37,870 nt of DNA from Deltaproteobacteria bacterium. Lineage in GTDB: Bacteria > Desulfobacterota > Desulfobacteria > Desulfobacterales > UBA5852. The position numbers were made by a program, and so were the translations under genes. Below the pieces are notes generated by a model that was not told the origin of the DNA, made no database searches, and saw only the letters and a program-made list of their open reading frames with translations. The first letter of the stretch is position 1; the number at the start of each line of letters is the position of its first letter. The stretch spans positions 1 to 37,870 of the forward strand of contig JAHLLS010000037.1 in the NCBI GenBank assembly GCA_020444045.1. Reading direction: 5' to 3'. This document shows positions 1 through 8,551 of the stretch, piece after piece.

Positions 1-738
1 GGCGACTCCGCCTTCCGGCTTCTCGATCAGATCCTCCTCCAGCGTCTTGACCCGAACCTTCCACCCCTCCGGGAGCTTCTGGTAAACGCCTGGCAAGGCG
101 GCCAGGAATTCATCGTACGTATATTGCGGTTCGAGGCCCAACTCGAACCCTTTCATGACCCAGGTGTTGCCTTCAGCATCGTCCAGGAGAATCACGGTCG
201 TGCCCTTGTTCCAACCCAACCCGCTGTTCCGGGCGATCGTCACGGGCTTGTAGGTCGCGATTTCTCCCACGCTGGTGTTGTTGCCCATGTTCAGTTGGGC
301 GCACCACACGGCTGCAAGACCGTCGAAATCCCTTTCGGCCCCGACATCGATTTCCACCCAATCAGGCAGGCAGAGTTTCGGGCCGTTCAAGGACGCACCG
401 AGGACGCCGTATTCCTTCTGAATGTGGTCGAAATTGAGGCCCTCGAGCAGCGCTTGCGGGGCAGTGTCTTTCGACGCCGGGATGCCCTGAGGGGTGTACA
501 TGGTGTTGTAGACGGCCGCGACTACGTCCCCCGTGCCCCCCTCGCGGCCGACAAGGAAGATTTCGACGAATCGCACCTGGTGCACATTGTCAACACGATC
601 GTACTTGGCATCGGCGCCGTCGCCAAACACTGCGGGTAGCGCTGAGTCGGCGGGTGGTGTTGTATCTTGTCGTGCGCAACTCGACAGCAAGGCTACCGAA
701 AGGAGAATCGCCAGCAAGGCAACATTCATCGTTCTCAT
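1..738 (-). CDS. putative lipoprotein of unknown function, C-terminus cut by window edge
   Basis: The minus frame is open from an ATG at 738 to the window edge (246 codons, no stop), so the C-terminus is missing. A purine-rich AAAGGAGA sits just upstream of the ATG. The N-terminus is a short hydrophobic leader ending in a lipobox (Leu-Ser-Ser-Cys, Cys at about residue 21), so I infer an outer-membrane or periplasmic lipoprotein. The mature part is mixed alpha/beta in composition, with no motif I recognise. The gene lies downstream of, and is codirectional with, the decayed sulfatase locus, about 230 bp away. The frame is convincing because of the leader, ribosome site and length; the function is unknown. 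Confidence 0.75.
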   Translation of the reverse strand, partial: MRTMNVALLAILLSVALLSSCARQDTTPPADSALPAVFGDGADAKYDRVDNVHQVRFVEIFLVGREGGTGDVVAAVYNTMYTPQGIPASKDTAPQALLEGLNFDHIQKEYGVLGASLNGPKLCLPDWVEIDVGAERDFDGLAAVWCAQLNMGNNTSVGEIATYKPVTIARNSGLGWNKGTTVILLDDAEGNTWVMKGFELGLEPQYTYDEFLAALPGVYQKLPEGWKVRVKTLEEDLIEKPEGGVA

Positions 739-900
739 AATCTGTCTCCTTTGAATTCGTCGACGTTTGCTCTGCCACCGCCGATCACGGGGGTCTCGAC
801 GTCCATCAAGTACAACGGCGCCGAATGCCGCATAACACCTCATATGTCCTGCCCGTCGCCGCCTGGTGGTATACGCCGGCCAGTGCAACGGGGATATGGC

Positions 901-948
901 CCGCAAGGGTGAGGCCACCGGATAGCGGCCACAGCCCTTGCGGTTTTT
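901..948 (+). terminator. hairpin followed by a T-run
   Basis: CCGCAAGGG (901-909) can pair with CCCTTGCGG (935-943), and five T follow on the + strand. Read on the minus strand, it lies just after the stop of the sulfatase remnant but has no U-tract in that direction. It may be a bidirectional transcription end point. The stem is clear; the direction of action is uncertain. Confidence 0.5.
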
Positions 949-968
949 CCTTCAGATAAATCATCATC

Positions 969-2555
969 CTATTCAATAACGCTGTACTCTGAGGCGGGTG
1001 TTTCCTGGTCGTCGGGGTTCTTGATGTCAAATACGACCTTGTGCAACTGTCCCGGTGTAAATATGAATTTACCTTTTTCTGCATATTCCTCATTCACCGG
1101 CATGCCTTCATCACGGCCGATATCGAATGTTTCATGAGCTGTATAAGAACCATATACAGTCGCAGTAATGTCCATTTCACCCACTTTTTTATCGTTGATG
1201 AAGAATTCAACGAAGGAGGGGCCGTTCAGTTTTTGCTCTTTCATGGTATGTTTCAATGTGATTTTAATATCACCGTGGGGTATGGGCACATCGCCGTCGA
1301 AATCGTGCCAGTACAGGCCGAGGGTTGAATAGCTGTATCTGAGTTTTCCGTCTTTGATAAACAGGGCCTGGCCTCCGATGTGCTCGCCCACCGCATAGAT
1401 CACGCCCTGAGTCGTCTCGTTGGCCGTGATGTAGGCATTGATCTCGTAGTTGGTGGATTTGATCTCGGGCCCTGCCAGTTCGGGCACCCGGTAGACATTG
1501 GGCGTCAACTCCCAATGCCGTTTTGCTGCCTGCTGCGCATTGGATTCCGGTTGCAGCATTTTGCCCAATGAACCGCCAACGGGATACACGTTGTACTTCT
1601 CGGCCTCTTCCCAGAAGATTGCTTCCAGTTCTTTTACTTTTTCCGGATACTGATCGGCCACATTCACCTGCTGTATCGGGTCTTCATTGATGTTGTACAA
1701 TTCCCATTCGGTATTCAGGGGATCGAAGTTTGCCATGGCCGCGGGATCAACTGACCAGGGAATACGATAAGGCTTCCCGGAGAGGGTCCAGCCGTCATGA
1801 TACAGTCCCATGAAGCCCAGCATTTCAAAATACTGGGTGGGATGGTTTGTTTTCGCATCCGGATTGTTCCATGCATAGGTGAGCGATTTGCCCGGATACG
1901 CTTTTCTTTTCTGGCCGTTCACATAGTCGGGTGCGGGAACGCCGGTCACTTCCAGAATCGTCGGAACGATATCGGTGACATTCTGAAACTGTCGTCGCCA
2001 TTCTCCTTTGGCCTCGATGTCTTTGGGGTAGCGTATGGCCGTGGCGGACATGGTTCCGCCGAAATGGGACGCCATCTGCTTGGTCCACTGGAACGGTGTG
2101 GAGGATGCATAGGCCCATGCCACCGAATAATGGTTGGCCATGTGCGGCCCGCCCCAGGCATCCAGCCCGCCGAACTCTTCGAGTTTTTCCAGCTGCTGTT
2201 CCATGGTCAGCGGCGGGAACCCGTTCTGCATTAACAGCTCGGAAAATGTGCCGGTGGGGGTTCCTTCCGCCGTGCAGCCGTTGTCGGCGGTCAGGTAAAT
2301 CACCAGGGTATTGTCCAGCTCGCCCATTTCCTCGATGTGGTCGATGACCCGTCCAACATGATAATCAACGTGTTCCAGAAAAGCGGCATTGACCTCCATC
2401 TGACGCGACAGGTACCGTTTCCCCTCTTCGCTGAAGGAATCCCATTTGGGCAGGACTTCCGGCCAGTCCACCATCTTGGCGTCTTGGGGCACCAAACCCA
2501 GTTTTTTCTGGCGTTCCAGCAGCTGCGCCCTGTAGGCATGCCATCCGTCGTCAAA
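969..2555 (-). pseudogene. arylsulfatase remnant lacking the N-terminal catalytic part
   Basis: This stretch encodes about 528 residues matching the middle and C-terminal parts of S1-family arylsulfatases (sulfate ester hydrolases). Visible landmarks are a FDDGW start, the MGELDNT and TADNG segment, SHFGGT, the DIVPTILE helix, and a WELYNINED / KYNVYP tail followed by a beta-rich C-terminal domain. The N-terminal third, which carries the C/S-x-P-x-R motif matured to formylglycine and most metal ligands, is absent. Upstream DNA in this frame reads as Arg/Pro/Gly-rich nonsense, and the next ATG (2735) lies inside another gene's signal peptide. In the neighbouring frame the upstream DNA encodes the start of a different protein, so this is a fusion or deletion product without sulfatase activity, or an assembly misjoin. 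A natural enzyme would be exported. Confidence 0.8.
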
Positions 2556-2749
2556 CTGTCCTTGTAGTAGAGGTTGTACTGGATGTAGTAGACCCCGGGA
2601 TCGGGGAGGATGAAGTCGCGGATGGGCAGCAGGGCGGGCGCGTAGTGGCCCAGCTCGGCCGCCCGGATCTTTACAGCCGGCCCGGCCGGCAAGACGACCG
2701 CCAGAAATGCCGCCATGACCATGGCGTACCTGCAAATTTTCTCGGACAT
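2556..2749 (-). pseudogene. N-terminal fragment of a MetA_deg-type outer membrane protein
   Basis: An ATG at 2749, preceded by AAAGGGG, starts a 60-65 residue reading frame. It has a clear signal peptide (hydrophobic core about residues 9-25) and a mature start GHYAPALLPIRDFILPDPG followed by YYIQYNLYYKD. This resembles the beginning of the COG4313 family (putative outer-membrane transporters named after the meta-pathway of phenol degradation). The beta-barrel that should follow (another 200+ residues) is missing: from about 2556 the DNA continues as a sulfatase in a shifted frame. The family assignment rests on my memory of the N-terminal pattern. The gene is truncated and probably inactive. 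Confidence 0.6.
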
Positions 2750-2814
2750 TGGATGCCCCTTTCTTAAAGAAATGAAGCTTCGACTCTCCGCAATTGCCGA
2801 CGTGCGATCACGCT

Positions 2815-3078
2815 TCATGGATCAGGCGCTTCCGGAACCATCAGAATCTTCGTCAGCTCTTCCTCGAGCTCCTGCAGCAGCAATGTGTATTCCTCTGTCC
2901 GCGCAGGGGCATCTTCTCCCGAAGATCGACTCCAGTACCTCAGGGCAAGGGCGCACTGGCGGTAATCCTCGCACAGGGACTGAAAGTCTTCGCTTTCCCG
3001 ATAAAGTGCCTTGACGGCTTCCTTGCGATCCGGGAACCGCTCGAATACAAGGAACAGTCCTGTCTCGATGATTGGCAT
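2815..3078 (-). CDS. small acidic protein of unknown function
   Basis: An 87-residue frame starting at ATG 3078 (an alternative ATG lies 27 nt upstream at 3105). The protein starts MPIIETGLFLVFERFPDRKEA and then turns into a highly charged helical stretch rich in Glu, Arg and Leu, including ELEEELTKIL near the C-terminus. There is no signal peptide, so it is likely cytosolic. I do not recognise a named family. It lies upstream of the OMP/sulfatase locus on the same strand, about 65 bp away. The amino acid composition looks like a real protein, but no strong ribosome site is visible. Confidence 0.55.
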   Translation of the reverse strand: MPIIETGLFLVFERFPDRKEAVKALYRESEDFQSLCEDYRQCALALRYWSRSSGEDAPARTEEYTLLLQELEEELTKILMVPEAPDP

Positions 3079-3288
3079 GGCAACAGCTCCACGGGGAAAA
3101 TGCATTTATGCAAAGTACCTACGATACCGATGATGACAAAATCGGACCGCGCTGCGACGGTTTAAACGGCGGCCGGTCAGTATGTTCCCTTCGCAGAAAA
3201 CGCAGATGCTTCGCGTCTTTGTCAGATGAAAACAGAGATCCTCGAGAGGACTTGCCGGGATCTTCTATCGCAAAGGGTCGATTGATAT

Positions 3289-3723
3289 TCACGGGTATGG
3301 TGTACAAGCTCCGAACACGACAAAAGCAGCCTTTTCCCCGGAGAATGTCAAAACCGTTTTCCCGCTGTCCTGGGCAATCGCCATCGTCCACCCCACCCCA
3401 TCATGCTCAGACGCGCGTCCGTCCTCGGCGCCCTGGAGCATCAGTTTCCCGTCGACAACTTCCGTGCGTTCAATTTTGCTGGCCGGCGTTTCGGTTGCGG
3501 GGATGGCGCTGATTTCGTTTTTCGCGGCGTCGACTCGCATGAACTGGGGAAGGAACAGCTCTTCAACCGTCGTTTCACCACACCCCCCGGTGGGGGTGCA
3601 TTCAAAGGCCTTCGTCGCCGCAAACAGAAGCGATTTCGAACCGTCAAAATCCCCTGCGGATGCCGCCAGGGGAACCATTCCCATACAACAAAGAAGCAAA
3701 GCGATGTCGATTGTCTTTTTCAC
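3289..3723 (-). CDS. secreted protein of unknown function, GTG start
   Basis: A 144-residue protein. The GTG at 3723 is preferred over upstream starts because GGAGG sits 5 nt before it and the protein then begins with a textbook signal peptide (Lys-Lys, hydrophobic core, cleavage near ASA-GDF at about residue 23). The mature part has three Cys: a CTPTGGC loop and one near the C-terminus. It ends in a hydrophobic beta segment AAFVVFGACTPYP. I infer periplasmic localisation. No family is recognised. It is codirectional with the glycine-zipper gene upstream, 73 bp away. Confidence 0.7.
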   Translation of the reverse strand: MKKTIDIALLLCCMGMVPLAASAGDFDGSKSLLFAATKAFECTPTGGCGETTVEELFLPQFMRVDAAKNEISAIPATETPASKIERTEVVDGKLMLQGAEDGRASEHDGVGWTMAIAQDSGKTVLTFSGEKAAFVVFGACTPYP

Positions 3724-3796
3724 GATAACCTCCGAATCGGATTTTGAAGAGCGAGAACGCCGGCCTGGGCCAAAAGATGCCGTTAATGGATGGACA

Positions 3797-4303
3797 CTAT
3801 TTGACGGTATAGCCTCTGCCCTCCAGACAGGCCGAATAGGCGCGGTTGTAAGCGTTTCTTTTGGCCGCATATTGCTGGGTCTGCTCTTTTTCCCACTGGG
3901 CGCGGGCCTGTTGATCCTGCTGCTGCTGGTTGTGGCTTCGGGCCCCCCCGAGGACCCCTCCGGAAAGGCCGCCGATCGCCGCGCCCTTTTTGGCCCCCTT
4001 GCTGCCTCCGGCAATGGCCCCGACACCCGCCCCCAGAAGGGCGCCGCCAACGCCGCCCCTGACGGCGCCCCCGGCGGTGCTGTTTTTGGCCTGCGGGGCG
4101 GGAGGCGGTGCTGTTGCAGTAGGCGCCTGCATGGGGTCGAATCCGCTCTGCTCCTTGGCCCATGAGTAGCACTCGAACTTATCCTTTTCCATCTGGTCCT
4201 GACTTTGGCCCTCGGCAGGATAGATCACCAACTCCTGGGAGTATGCCGCGGCTGAAAAGGCCCATACTAAAAAAAACAGGAAGAAGATCATTGCTTTTTG
4301 CAT
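3797..4303 (-). CDS. exported glycine-zipper (YMGG-like) protein
   Basis: 168 residues. The ATG at 4303 follows a GGAGG sequence. An N-terminal signal peptide (about residues 1-22) is followed by a Glu/Gln/Lys-rich region with a Cys, a Pro/Ala linker, and then a long run of Gly/Ala with GxxxG spacing (about residues 78-122, e.g. GGAVRGGVGG and AIGGLSGGVLGG). This is typical of glycine-zipper domains that pack in membranes or form oligomers. The C-terminal third is Gln-rich and ends with a Cys (YSACLEGRGY). Proteins of this type are small envelope or outer-membrane-associated factors of unclear role. The domain class is well supported; a specific function is not. Confidence 0.8.
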   Translation of the reverse strand: MQKAMIFFLFFLVWAFSAAAYSQELVIYPAEGQSQDQMEKDKFECYSWAKEQSGFDPMQAPTATAPPPAPQAKNSTAGGAVRGGVGGALLGAGVGAIAGGSKGAKKGAAIGGLSGGVLGGARSHNQQQQDQQARAQWEKEQTQQYAAKRNAYNRAYSACLEGRGYTVK

Positions 4304-4741
4304 ATTGTGCCTCCAACATTGCGGTTTGGTTTAAAATCTGCCATTAATAAACAGTATCGGGTTCGCATCGAGGCGGTTGCTCGGGCCCGCCTTCGACCGG
4401 ATGTTCCGCATGGATGCCCCAATATTCCATGGGGGGGCTGCATCGTCTGCCCCATCACCGCCGGTCAGGTTGTGCCCTTTGCGAAAAGATTAGGTTTGGA
4501 TGAAGGTTTGCATATGCGGTTTGGGAAAGGTTGAAAACCTATTATAGGATAAACTATACTTAACGATATTTATGATGTGGCCCCCAGAAGGCTCTTCTCC
4601 CTTTCAAAAGCCCAGTGAGCACTGCAAGATAACGCGTCGTTAAGAATCGATATGATTTTCGAAAACAATCTGCTGACTTCCGAGCGCTGACCCCAAAGCC
4701 CGTCGCGGGCTCAATCCGCGTGCATGAATGGAGCCGACCCG
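4304..4741. other. 438-bp intergenic region between divergent genes
   Basis: No plausible gene on either strand. It separates the glycine-zipper gene (-) from the TolB-N/TPR gene (+). It contains one good sigma-70-like promoter (listed separately); the rest is featureless to my eye. Confidence 0.6.
4531..4560 (+). promoter_or_regulatory. sigma-70-like promoter with palindromic spacer
   Basis: TTGAAA (4531-4536) and TATACT (4555-4560) are separated by 18 bp. The spacer contains a perfect short inverted repeat, CCTAT-T-ATAGG (4538-4548), which could be an operator. It points toward the TolB-N/TPR gene, whose start lies about 180 bp downstream, leaving a long leader. Confidence 0.45.
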
Positions 4742-6355
4742 ATGCCTGCCAGAGGAAATAAACCCGATCAGAACCGGGAGAGTCCCGATCAGACCCTATC
4801 TGCGGACGAAGTTCGGGAGCAGCTCCAGCGGTTGCTGACCGATGCGGGGTTTCGCGCGACCGATGCTCAGCGGGCATTTCTGTCGTTCGTGGTGGAGAAA
4901 GTTCTCGCCGGAGAATCCGATGAGATCAAAGGCTATACCATCGCCACGCAAGTGTTCGGCCGGCGGGAGGATTTCGACCAGAGCACCGACCCCATCGTCA
5001 GTATCCAGGCCAACAAACTCCGTCGTGCCCTGGAACACTACTACCTGACGGCGGGTCAGCAGGACTCCCTGCGCATCGGCATGCCCAAAGGCACTTACGT
5101 CCCGACGTTTGAACGGCAAACCGCGGTCCCGTCAGGAGCCGGGCGGCCAAAGGATCGGGCCGAGGCAGACCTTCTGGAGAGTGCCTGGCCGACTGTTTTG
5201 GTCCAGTTGTTCCGGAATCTGACCGGTGATCCGGGCTTGGATTATATGGCCCACGGCCTGGCAACCGAACTGGCCACCGAAATCACCCGCTACCAGGACA
5301 TCCGGGTGCTGATGGTGAACACCGCCACACCGCGCAAAAGGGCATCGGACAGCGGTGTCCGTTTCACCATCGACGGCAGCGTGCGCAAAGACGCCCACGG
5401 CATCAAGGTGGCCGTCGGTTTGGACGACACCCGCACCGGCGTCCGCCTGTGGGGCGACACACACCGCTGCGATCTGGAGGCGGCCCGCCTGATCAGTTTC
5501 CAGGAGCAGGTGGCCCGGGTGGTCACCGCCAAAATTGCCGGAGAAACAGGTATCATCGCCAAGGCCCTGTCGATCGAGTCGAAAAAAGTGCCGCCCTCGG
5601 ATGCGCAAACCTACCACGCGATCCTGCGCTACTACGACTTCAACGCCCGGTTTTCCGCCGCAACGTTTTGGAATGCTCTGGAGGCGCTCGAACAGGCAAC
5701 CGCGCGGGAGCCGGAGTGCGGACTGGCCTGGACCATGCTCGCGCGGCTGTATGCGAGCAATCATTCCCTGGAGCTGTTCGACCGGCCGACTCCGCTGGAA
5801 GAAGCCGGCACCTTTGCCGAAAGGGGGGTGCAGTTGGACCCCGCCAATCAGCGGGCCCGACTGATATTGTCATACGTCAGGCTGTTGCAAAGCAACCTTA
5901 CCGCCGCGCTCGGCGAGGTGGACCGCGCCCTGGCCTTGAATCCCCGCGCATTGATTCTTAAAGATCACATCGGATACCTGATGACCCTTTGCGGGGATTG
6001 GGACCGGGGCCCGGCCCTGATCCGAAAGGCGATCCAGCTGAACCCTTATTACGATGCCATCGTGCATCACGCCCTGTGGGTGGCCTTCGTTCGGCAGAAA
6101 GACGACGAACAGGCCTATCTGGAAACGCTGAACTTTCGAATGCCCACGCTATTCTGGGAACCGCTCATGAAGGCCTCGGTGCTGGGACTGCTGGGGAGAG
6201 TCGATGAGGGCCGCCAGGCTGTCGCCGGCCTGCTCAAACTCAAACCCGACTTTCAGCGAGACGGTGTGAGGCTGATGCGCTATTACCTCAAATTCGACGA
6301 GATCCTGGACCGCACCATCGCCGGCATCCGCGCGTGCGGCCTGGAAATCGCGTGA
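4742..6355 (+). CDS. TolB-N-like / TPR repeat protein with conserved N-terminal domain
   Basis: 537 residues. I chose ATG 4742 over 4724 because GGAG sits 8 nt upstream of it. About residues 15-110 form a conserved module (AFLSFVVEKVLAG, ATQVFGR, STDPIVSIQANKLRRALEHYY, MPKGTYVPTF). I have seen it at the start of many TPR proteins and adenylate cyclase/kinase-like regulators. Residues about 140-270 resemble the TolB amino-terminal domain found in CadC-like and cyclase proteins (VQLFRNLTGDPGLDYMAHGLATELATEI). The rest is a series of degenerate TPR helices (e.g. AWTMLARLYASN, ARLILSYVRLLQSN). No transmembrane segment is evident. I infer a regulatory or scaffolding role; the output is unknown. 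Confidence 0.8.
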   Translation: MPARGNKPDQNRESPDQTLSADEVREQLQRLLTDAGFRATDAQRAFLSFVVEKVLAGESDEIKGYTIATQVFGRREDFDQSTDPIVSIQANKLRRALEHYYLTAGQQDSLRIGMPKGTYVPTFERQTAVPSGAGRPKDRAEADLLESAWPTVLVQLFRNLTGDPGLDYMAHGLATELATEITRYQDIRVLMVNTATPRKRASDSGVRFTIDGSVRKDAHGIKVAVGLDDTRTGVRLWGDTHRCDLEAARLISFQEQVARVVTAKIAGETGIIAKALSIESKKVPPSDAQTYHAILRYYDFNARFSAATFWNALEALEQATAREPECGLAWTMLARLYASNHSLELFDRPTPLEEAGTFAERGVQLDPANQRARLILSYVRLLQSNLTAALGEVDRALALNPRALILKDHIGYLMTLCGDWDRGPALIRKAIQLNPYYDAIVHHALWVAFVRQKDDEQAYLETLNFRMPTLFWEPLMKASVLGLLGRVDEGRQAVAGLLKLKPDFQRDGVRLMRYYLKFDEILDRTIAGIRACGLEIA

Positions 6356-6500
6356 TCAGGATGAAAACCCCCAAACTTTCCATATGGTAGTTTCGATTCA
6401 TGGCGCTCTCTGCTGACGGTTGCGCTTATGCTGAACGAAAAATGCCCTATGGACCTATACCTGCAGAAAAGATAAAAATGCATTTTTCAACGGTGTGACG

Positions 6501-7268
6501 ATGGTTATGCTCTCCCTTCCAATCTCTGTGAATATTGCGATTGCCATAATCGTTTCCACCCTCTTTGCTGTCAGCTTTTATTTTGTGGTTCATCGGTTTT
6601 GGTCGATGGATCTTACAGACGATACGCGGAAAACCGCTGACAATGTCGCCACACGAATCGGTGTCATCCATGCCCTGGTCCTTGGAATGATGTTTGCCAA
6701 TGTCCGGGTCGAATTCAACGAAATGATATTGGCGGTCGAATCGGAGGCGTCCGCTTTGGTGCGATTGTACAATGCGCTTGAGCGTCAGGGCGGTGAGGAA
6801 ATGAAGGACGCCAGAGGGCAACTAAGAGAATATGTCCGCTTTATCGCCAACGAACAATGGCCTGCCTTGAGAGAATTGAGAGTGCCCCCGACAGACCGGG
6901 AACTGAGCGGGCGGCCGCTGCTAGACCGTGTATGGGAAGAGCTCGACAAGTTAGAACCGGCGCCGGGTGTCCTGCATCTCAAAGAACTCCTCGATGATGT
7001 CGAAGACTATCGGATTCAGCGCCTTTTTGACGTAAAGGGGAAAACACTTCCCGTTTTCTGGTATATCGCGATTATCGGTTACCTCTTCACATTGCTGACC
7101 CTTTCGCTCCCCCCGCCCACGCTCCGGCGTTACATTCTGGTATCGCTTTATTCCAGTATGGTCGCCGTTGTCTTGCTGGGCGTTTTTGTCCTCACCCATC
7201 CTTACAGTTCGGCGGCCGGGATCAGCCCGGATGTGTTCCAGGTGTTGATAGAGGGGGGTTCTCAGTAA
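6501..7268 (+). CDS. DUF4239 (bestrophin-like) integral membrane protein
   Basis: About 255 residues from ATG 6501 (GTG 6495 and ATG 6507 are also possible; no strong ribosome site is visible). The layout matches DUF4239: two N-terminal hydrophobic helices (about residues 5-30 and 55-70), a long soluble helical middle with the pattern EFNEMILAVESEASALVRLYNAL and LREYVRFIANEQWP, then two C-terminal membrane helices (about 185-205 and 212-232). Family members are described as bestrophin-like, suggesting a channel, but transport has not been shown in general. It is the last ordinary gene before the AT-rich accessory block. Confidence 0.75.
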   Translation: MVMLSLPISVNIAIAIIVSTLFAVSFYFVVHRFWSMDLTDDTRKTADNVATRIGVIHALVLGMMFANVRVEFNEMILAVESEASALVRLYNALERQGGEEMKDARGQLREYVRFIANEQWPALRELRVPPTDRELSGRPLLDRVWEELDKLEPAPGVLHLKELLDDVEDYRIQRLFDVKGKTLPVFWYIAIIGYLFTLLTLSLPPPTLRRYILVSLYSSMVAVVLLGVFVLTHPYSSAAGISPDVFQVLIEGGSQ

Positions 7269-7270
7269 TT

Positions 7271-7284
7271 CTATATCTGTATTT
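7271..7284. repeat. 14-bp direct repeat, left copy
   Basis: CTATATCTGTATTT occurs here, 3 bp after the DUF4239 stop codon, and again exactly at 10955-10968. The two copies bracket the AT-rich block and the left one abuts repeat copy 1. They could be a target duplication or attachment site remnant. Confidence 0.5.
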
Positions 7285-7355
7285 TCCCCACTAGTCCGTA
7301 AAACCAATAGAATTTTGTTAGCTGCTATGGCCCCGTACTAATCAGGGTGTCTAAT
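7285..7355 (+). repeat. 71-bp interspersed repeat, copy 1
   Basis: It aligns without gaps to copies 2 and 3 (54 of 71 positions identical to copy 2). The conserved centre is TTAGCTGCTATGGCCCCG followed by ACTAATCAGGG. The left end has CACTAG where the others have CAACTAG; the right end reads GTCTAAT where copy 3 has GTTGAAT. Weak similarity continues about 20 bp further right (TTGATAGCCAATCC). Confidence 0.8.
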
Positions 7356-8016
7356 TCTTTTGATAGCCAATCCTAACCTTGGATCAAGCTGTTCTATTTT
7401 GGGTTGCCAGAGGACAAAATTCTAATCCAAAATGGTTTCGGATAATATTGACTCCAGTTCGCAAGTTATATTTAGCGTTCTTGTTTAATGATAAATGAAG
7501 GGCCCCGCTATACTGATTGCCTGGTGGGGGTGTACCACGAAGCTCCTTGGAGAACTGACAATCATCAGGGACCCTGGGGTTTTTTCGGTGCATTTGAGTG
7601 TTTGCCACTTTACTTTCAGCGCCATGCCAATGATGCCACAAATCGATTAATTTCAACTCGCATGAGTTACCGGTCACTGTTACCTGATTTTCCCAATAGG
7701 CACTCGATTTATTAAAAAATTGGGTACTACATTACCGAATCGCCAACTCAAAAAATCCTGCTTAAAATACATCTCATTAAAATTACTTAAGTTTCTGGAA
7801 TCGTTTCTTTATGCATGATTTTTGCATATGCTCATAATGGCTTCCCACTAAAATTTGCTATAAAACCAACCTGCCATCTCATCTAAATCACACCTGATTT
7901 GAAACTGAGTCTCCTCAATCGGTCATGCTTTGTTCTGATTCTCAATCTGTTCTTACCTTTCAAGACGCATCATCTTGTTTTAACAAAAGGCTTGGCCATA
8001 AAGGAAGGAGGAAAAC

Positions 8017-8322
8017 ATGATTAGATGGACTCGCAAAGCACATATAGCACCTGGGAAATTGCAAGAAGCTATTCAATGGGCAAAAGAAACAAAAGAGTAT
8101 ACAAAAAACAAATTCGAAGGTGGGGCAGATGTTAAAATCTTTCTCGAAGCGTTTGGTGAGGTAGAAGTCATTTGCTGGATGGCAGATTTTAACAACATGG
8201 CTGAAGTCGAATTAGCTGGTAAGGTTCTTATGGAAGATGCTGGCTATATGGAAAGGTTGAAAACTGTAGCTGAATTATTGCTGCCTGGCACAGTGGATAA
8301 AGTGTATTCATCTGTAGATTAA
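8017..8322 (+). CDS. dimeric alpha/beta-barrel (NIPSNAP/ABM-like) small protein
   Basis: 101 residues. The ATG follows a very strong AAGGAAGGAGG site. The sequence is typical of small ferredoxin-like dimeric alpha/beta-barrel proteins: a short first strand (MIRWTRKAHIAPG), a helix (KLQEAIQWAKETKEY), strands VKIFLEAFGEVEVICWMADF, then a helix with MERLKTVAELLLPG and a terminal strand DKVYSSV. The family is catalytically diverse (NIPSNAP, antibiotic biosynthesis monooxygenase fold), so no reaction can be assigned. It is the only gene between repeat copies 1 and 2, is on the + strand and is clearly more AT-rich than the genes outside the block, which suggests acquisition. Confidence 0.8.
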   Translation: MIRWTRKAHIAPGKLQEAIQWAKETKEYTKNKFEGGADVKIFLEAFGEVEVICWMADFNNMAEVELAGKVLMEDAGYMERLKTVAELLLPGTVDKVYSSVD

Positions 8323-8405
8323 GAAAAGCAATAAATATAATCGCCAAGCCTCTATTATTTTAGTTGGAAATTTAACCATTTTTTACATAATAATTTTTTG
8401 CATAC

Positions 8406-8476
8406 CTCCAACTAGTTTGTAAAACACCCAGAATTGTAGTAGCTGCTATGGCCCCGGACTAATCAGGGCGCTGAAT
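8406..8476 (+). repeat. 71-bp interspersed repeat, copy 2
   Basis: Lies 84 bp after the stop of the 101-residue gene. It starts CTCCAACTAG and ends GGGCGCTGAAT. It is identical to copy 3 at 57 of 71 positions with no gaps. The near-palindrome TAGTAGCTGCTA lies at its centre. Confidence 0.85.
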
Positions 8477-8551
8477 TATTGAGATAACCGATCCATAGTT
8501 CAAGTTGACTGCTCGGAAATTTAAGATAAACTGAACTAGGAAGCAGCAAAA

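Larger units (their letters stand above)
7269..8016. other. 748-bp AT-rich region without a convincing gene; start of accessory block
   Basis: It contains the left 14-bp direct repeat, the first 71-bp repeat copy and a run of small hairpins ending in a T-tract near 7577-7587. Short overlapping frames exist on both strands (7384-7677 minus, 7488-7715 plus), but they lack ribosome sites and recognisable protein features. Base composition shifts sharply to AT compared with the flanks. Confidence 0.6.

Noticed and set aside
124..639. 171-codon + strand frame
   Set aside because: It is antisense to the lipoprotein gene, which has a signal peptide, lipobox and ribosome site; the + frame lacks these.
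969..2735. A single intact 588-residue sulfatase
   Set aside because: The first 60 codons are Arg/Gly/Pro-rich and read the porin-like signal peptide in the wrong frame; true sulfatase similarity starts at FDDGW (2555) and the catalytic motif is missing.
3119..3391. 90-codon minus frame overlapping the secreted protein gene
   Set aside because: It overlaps the 3' end of a better supported gene and has no start signals.
7384..7677. 97-codon minus frame in the accessory block, and the 75-codon plus frame opposite it
   Set aside because: No ribosome site, no signal or fold pattern, and they overlap each other and hairpin sequences.
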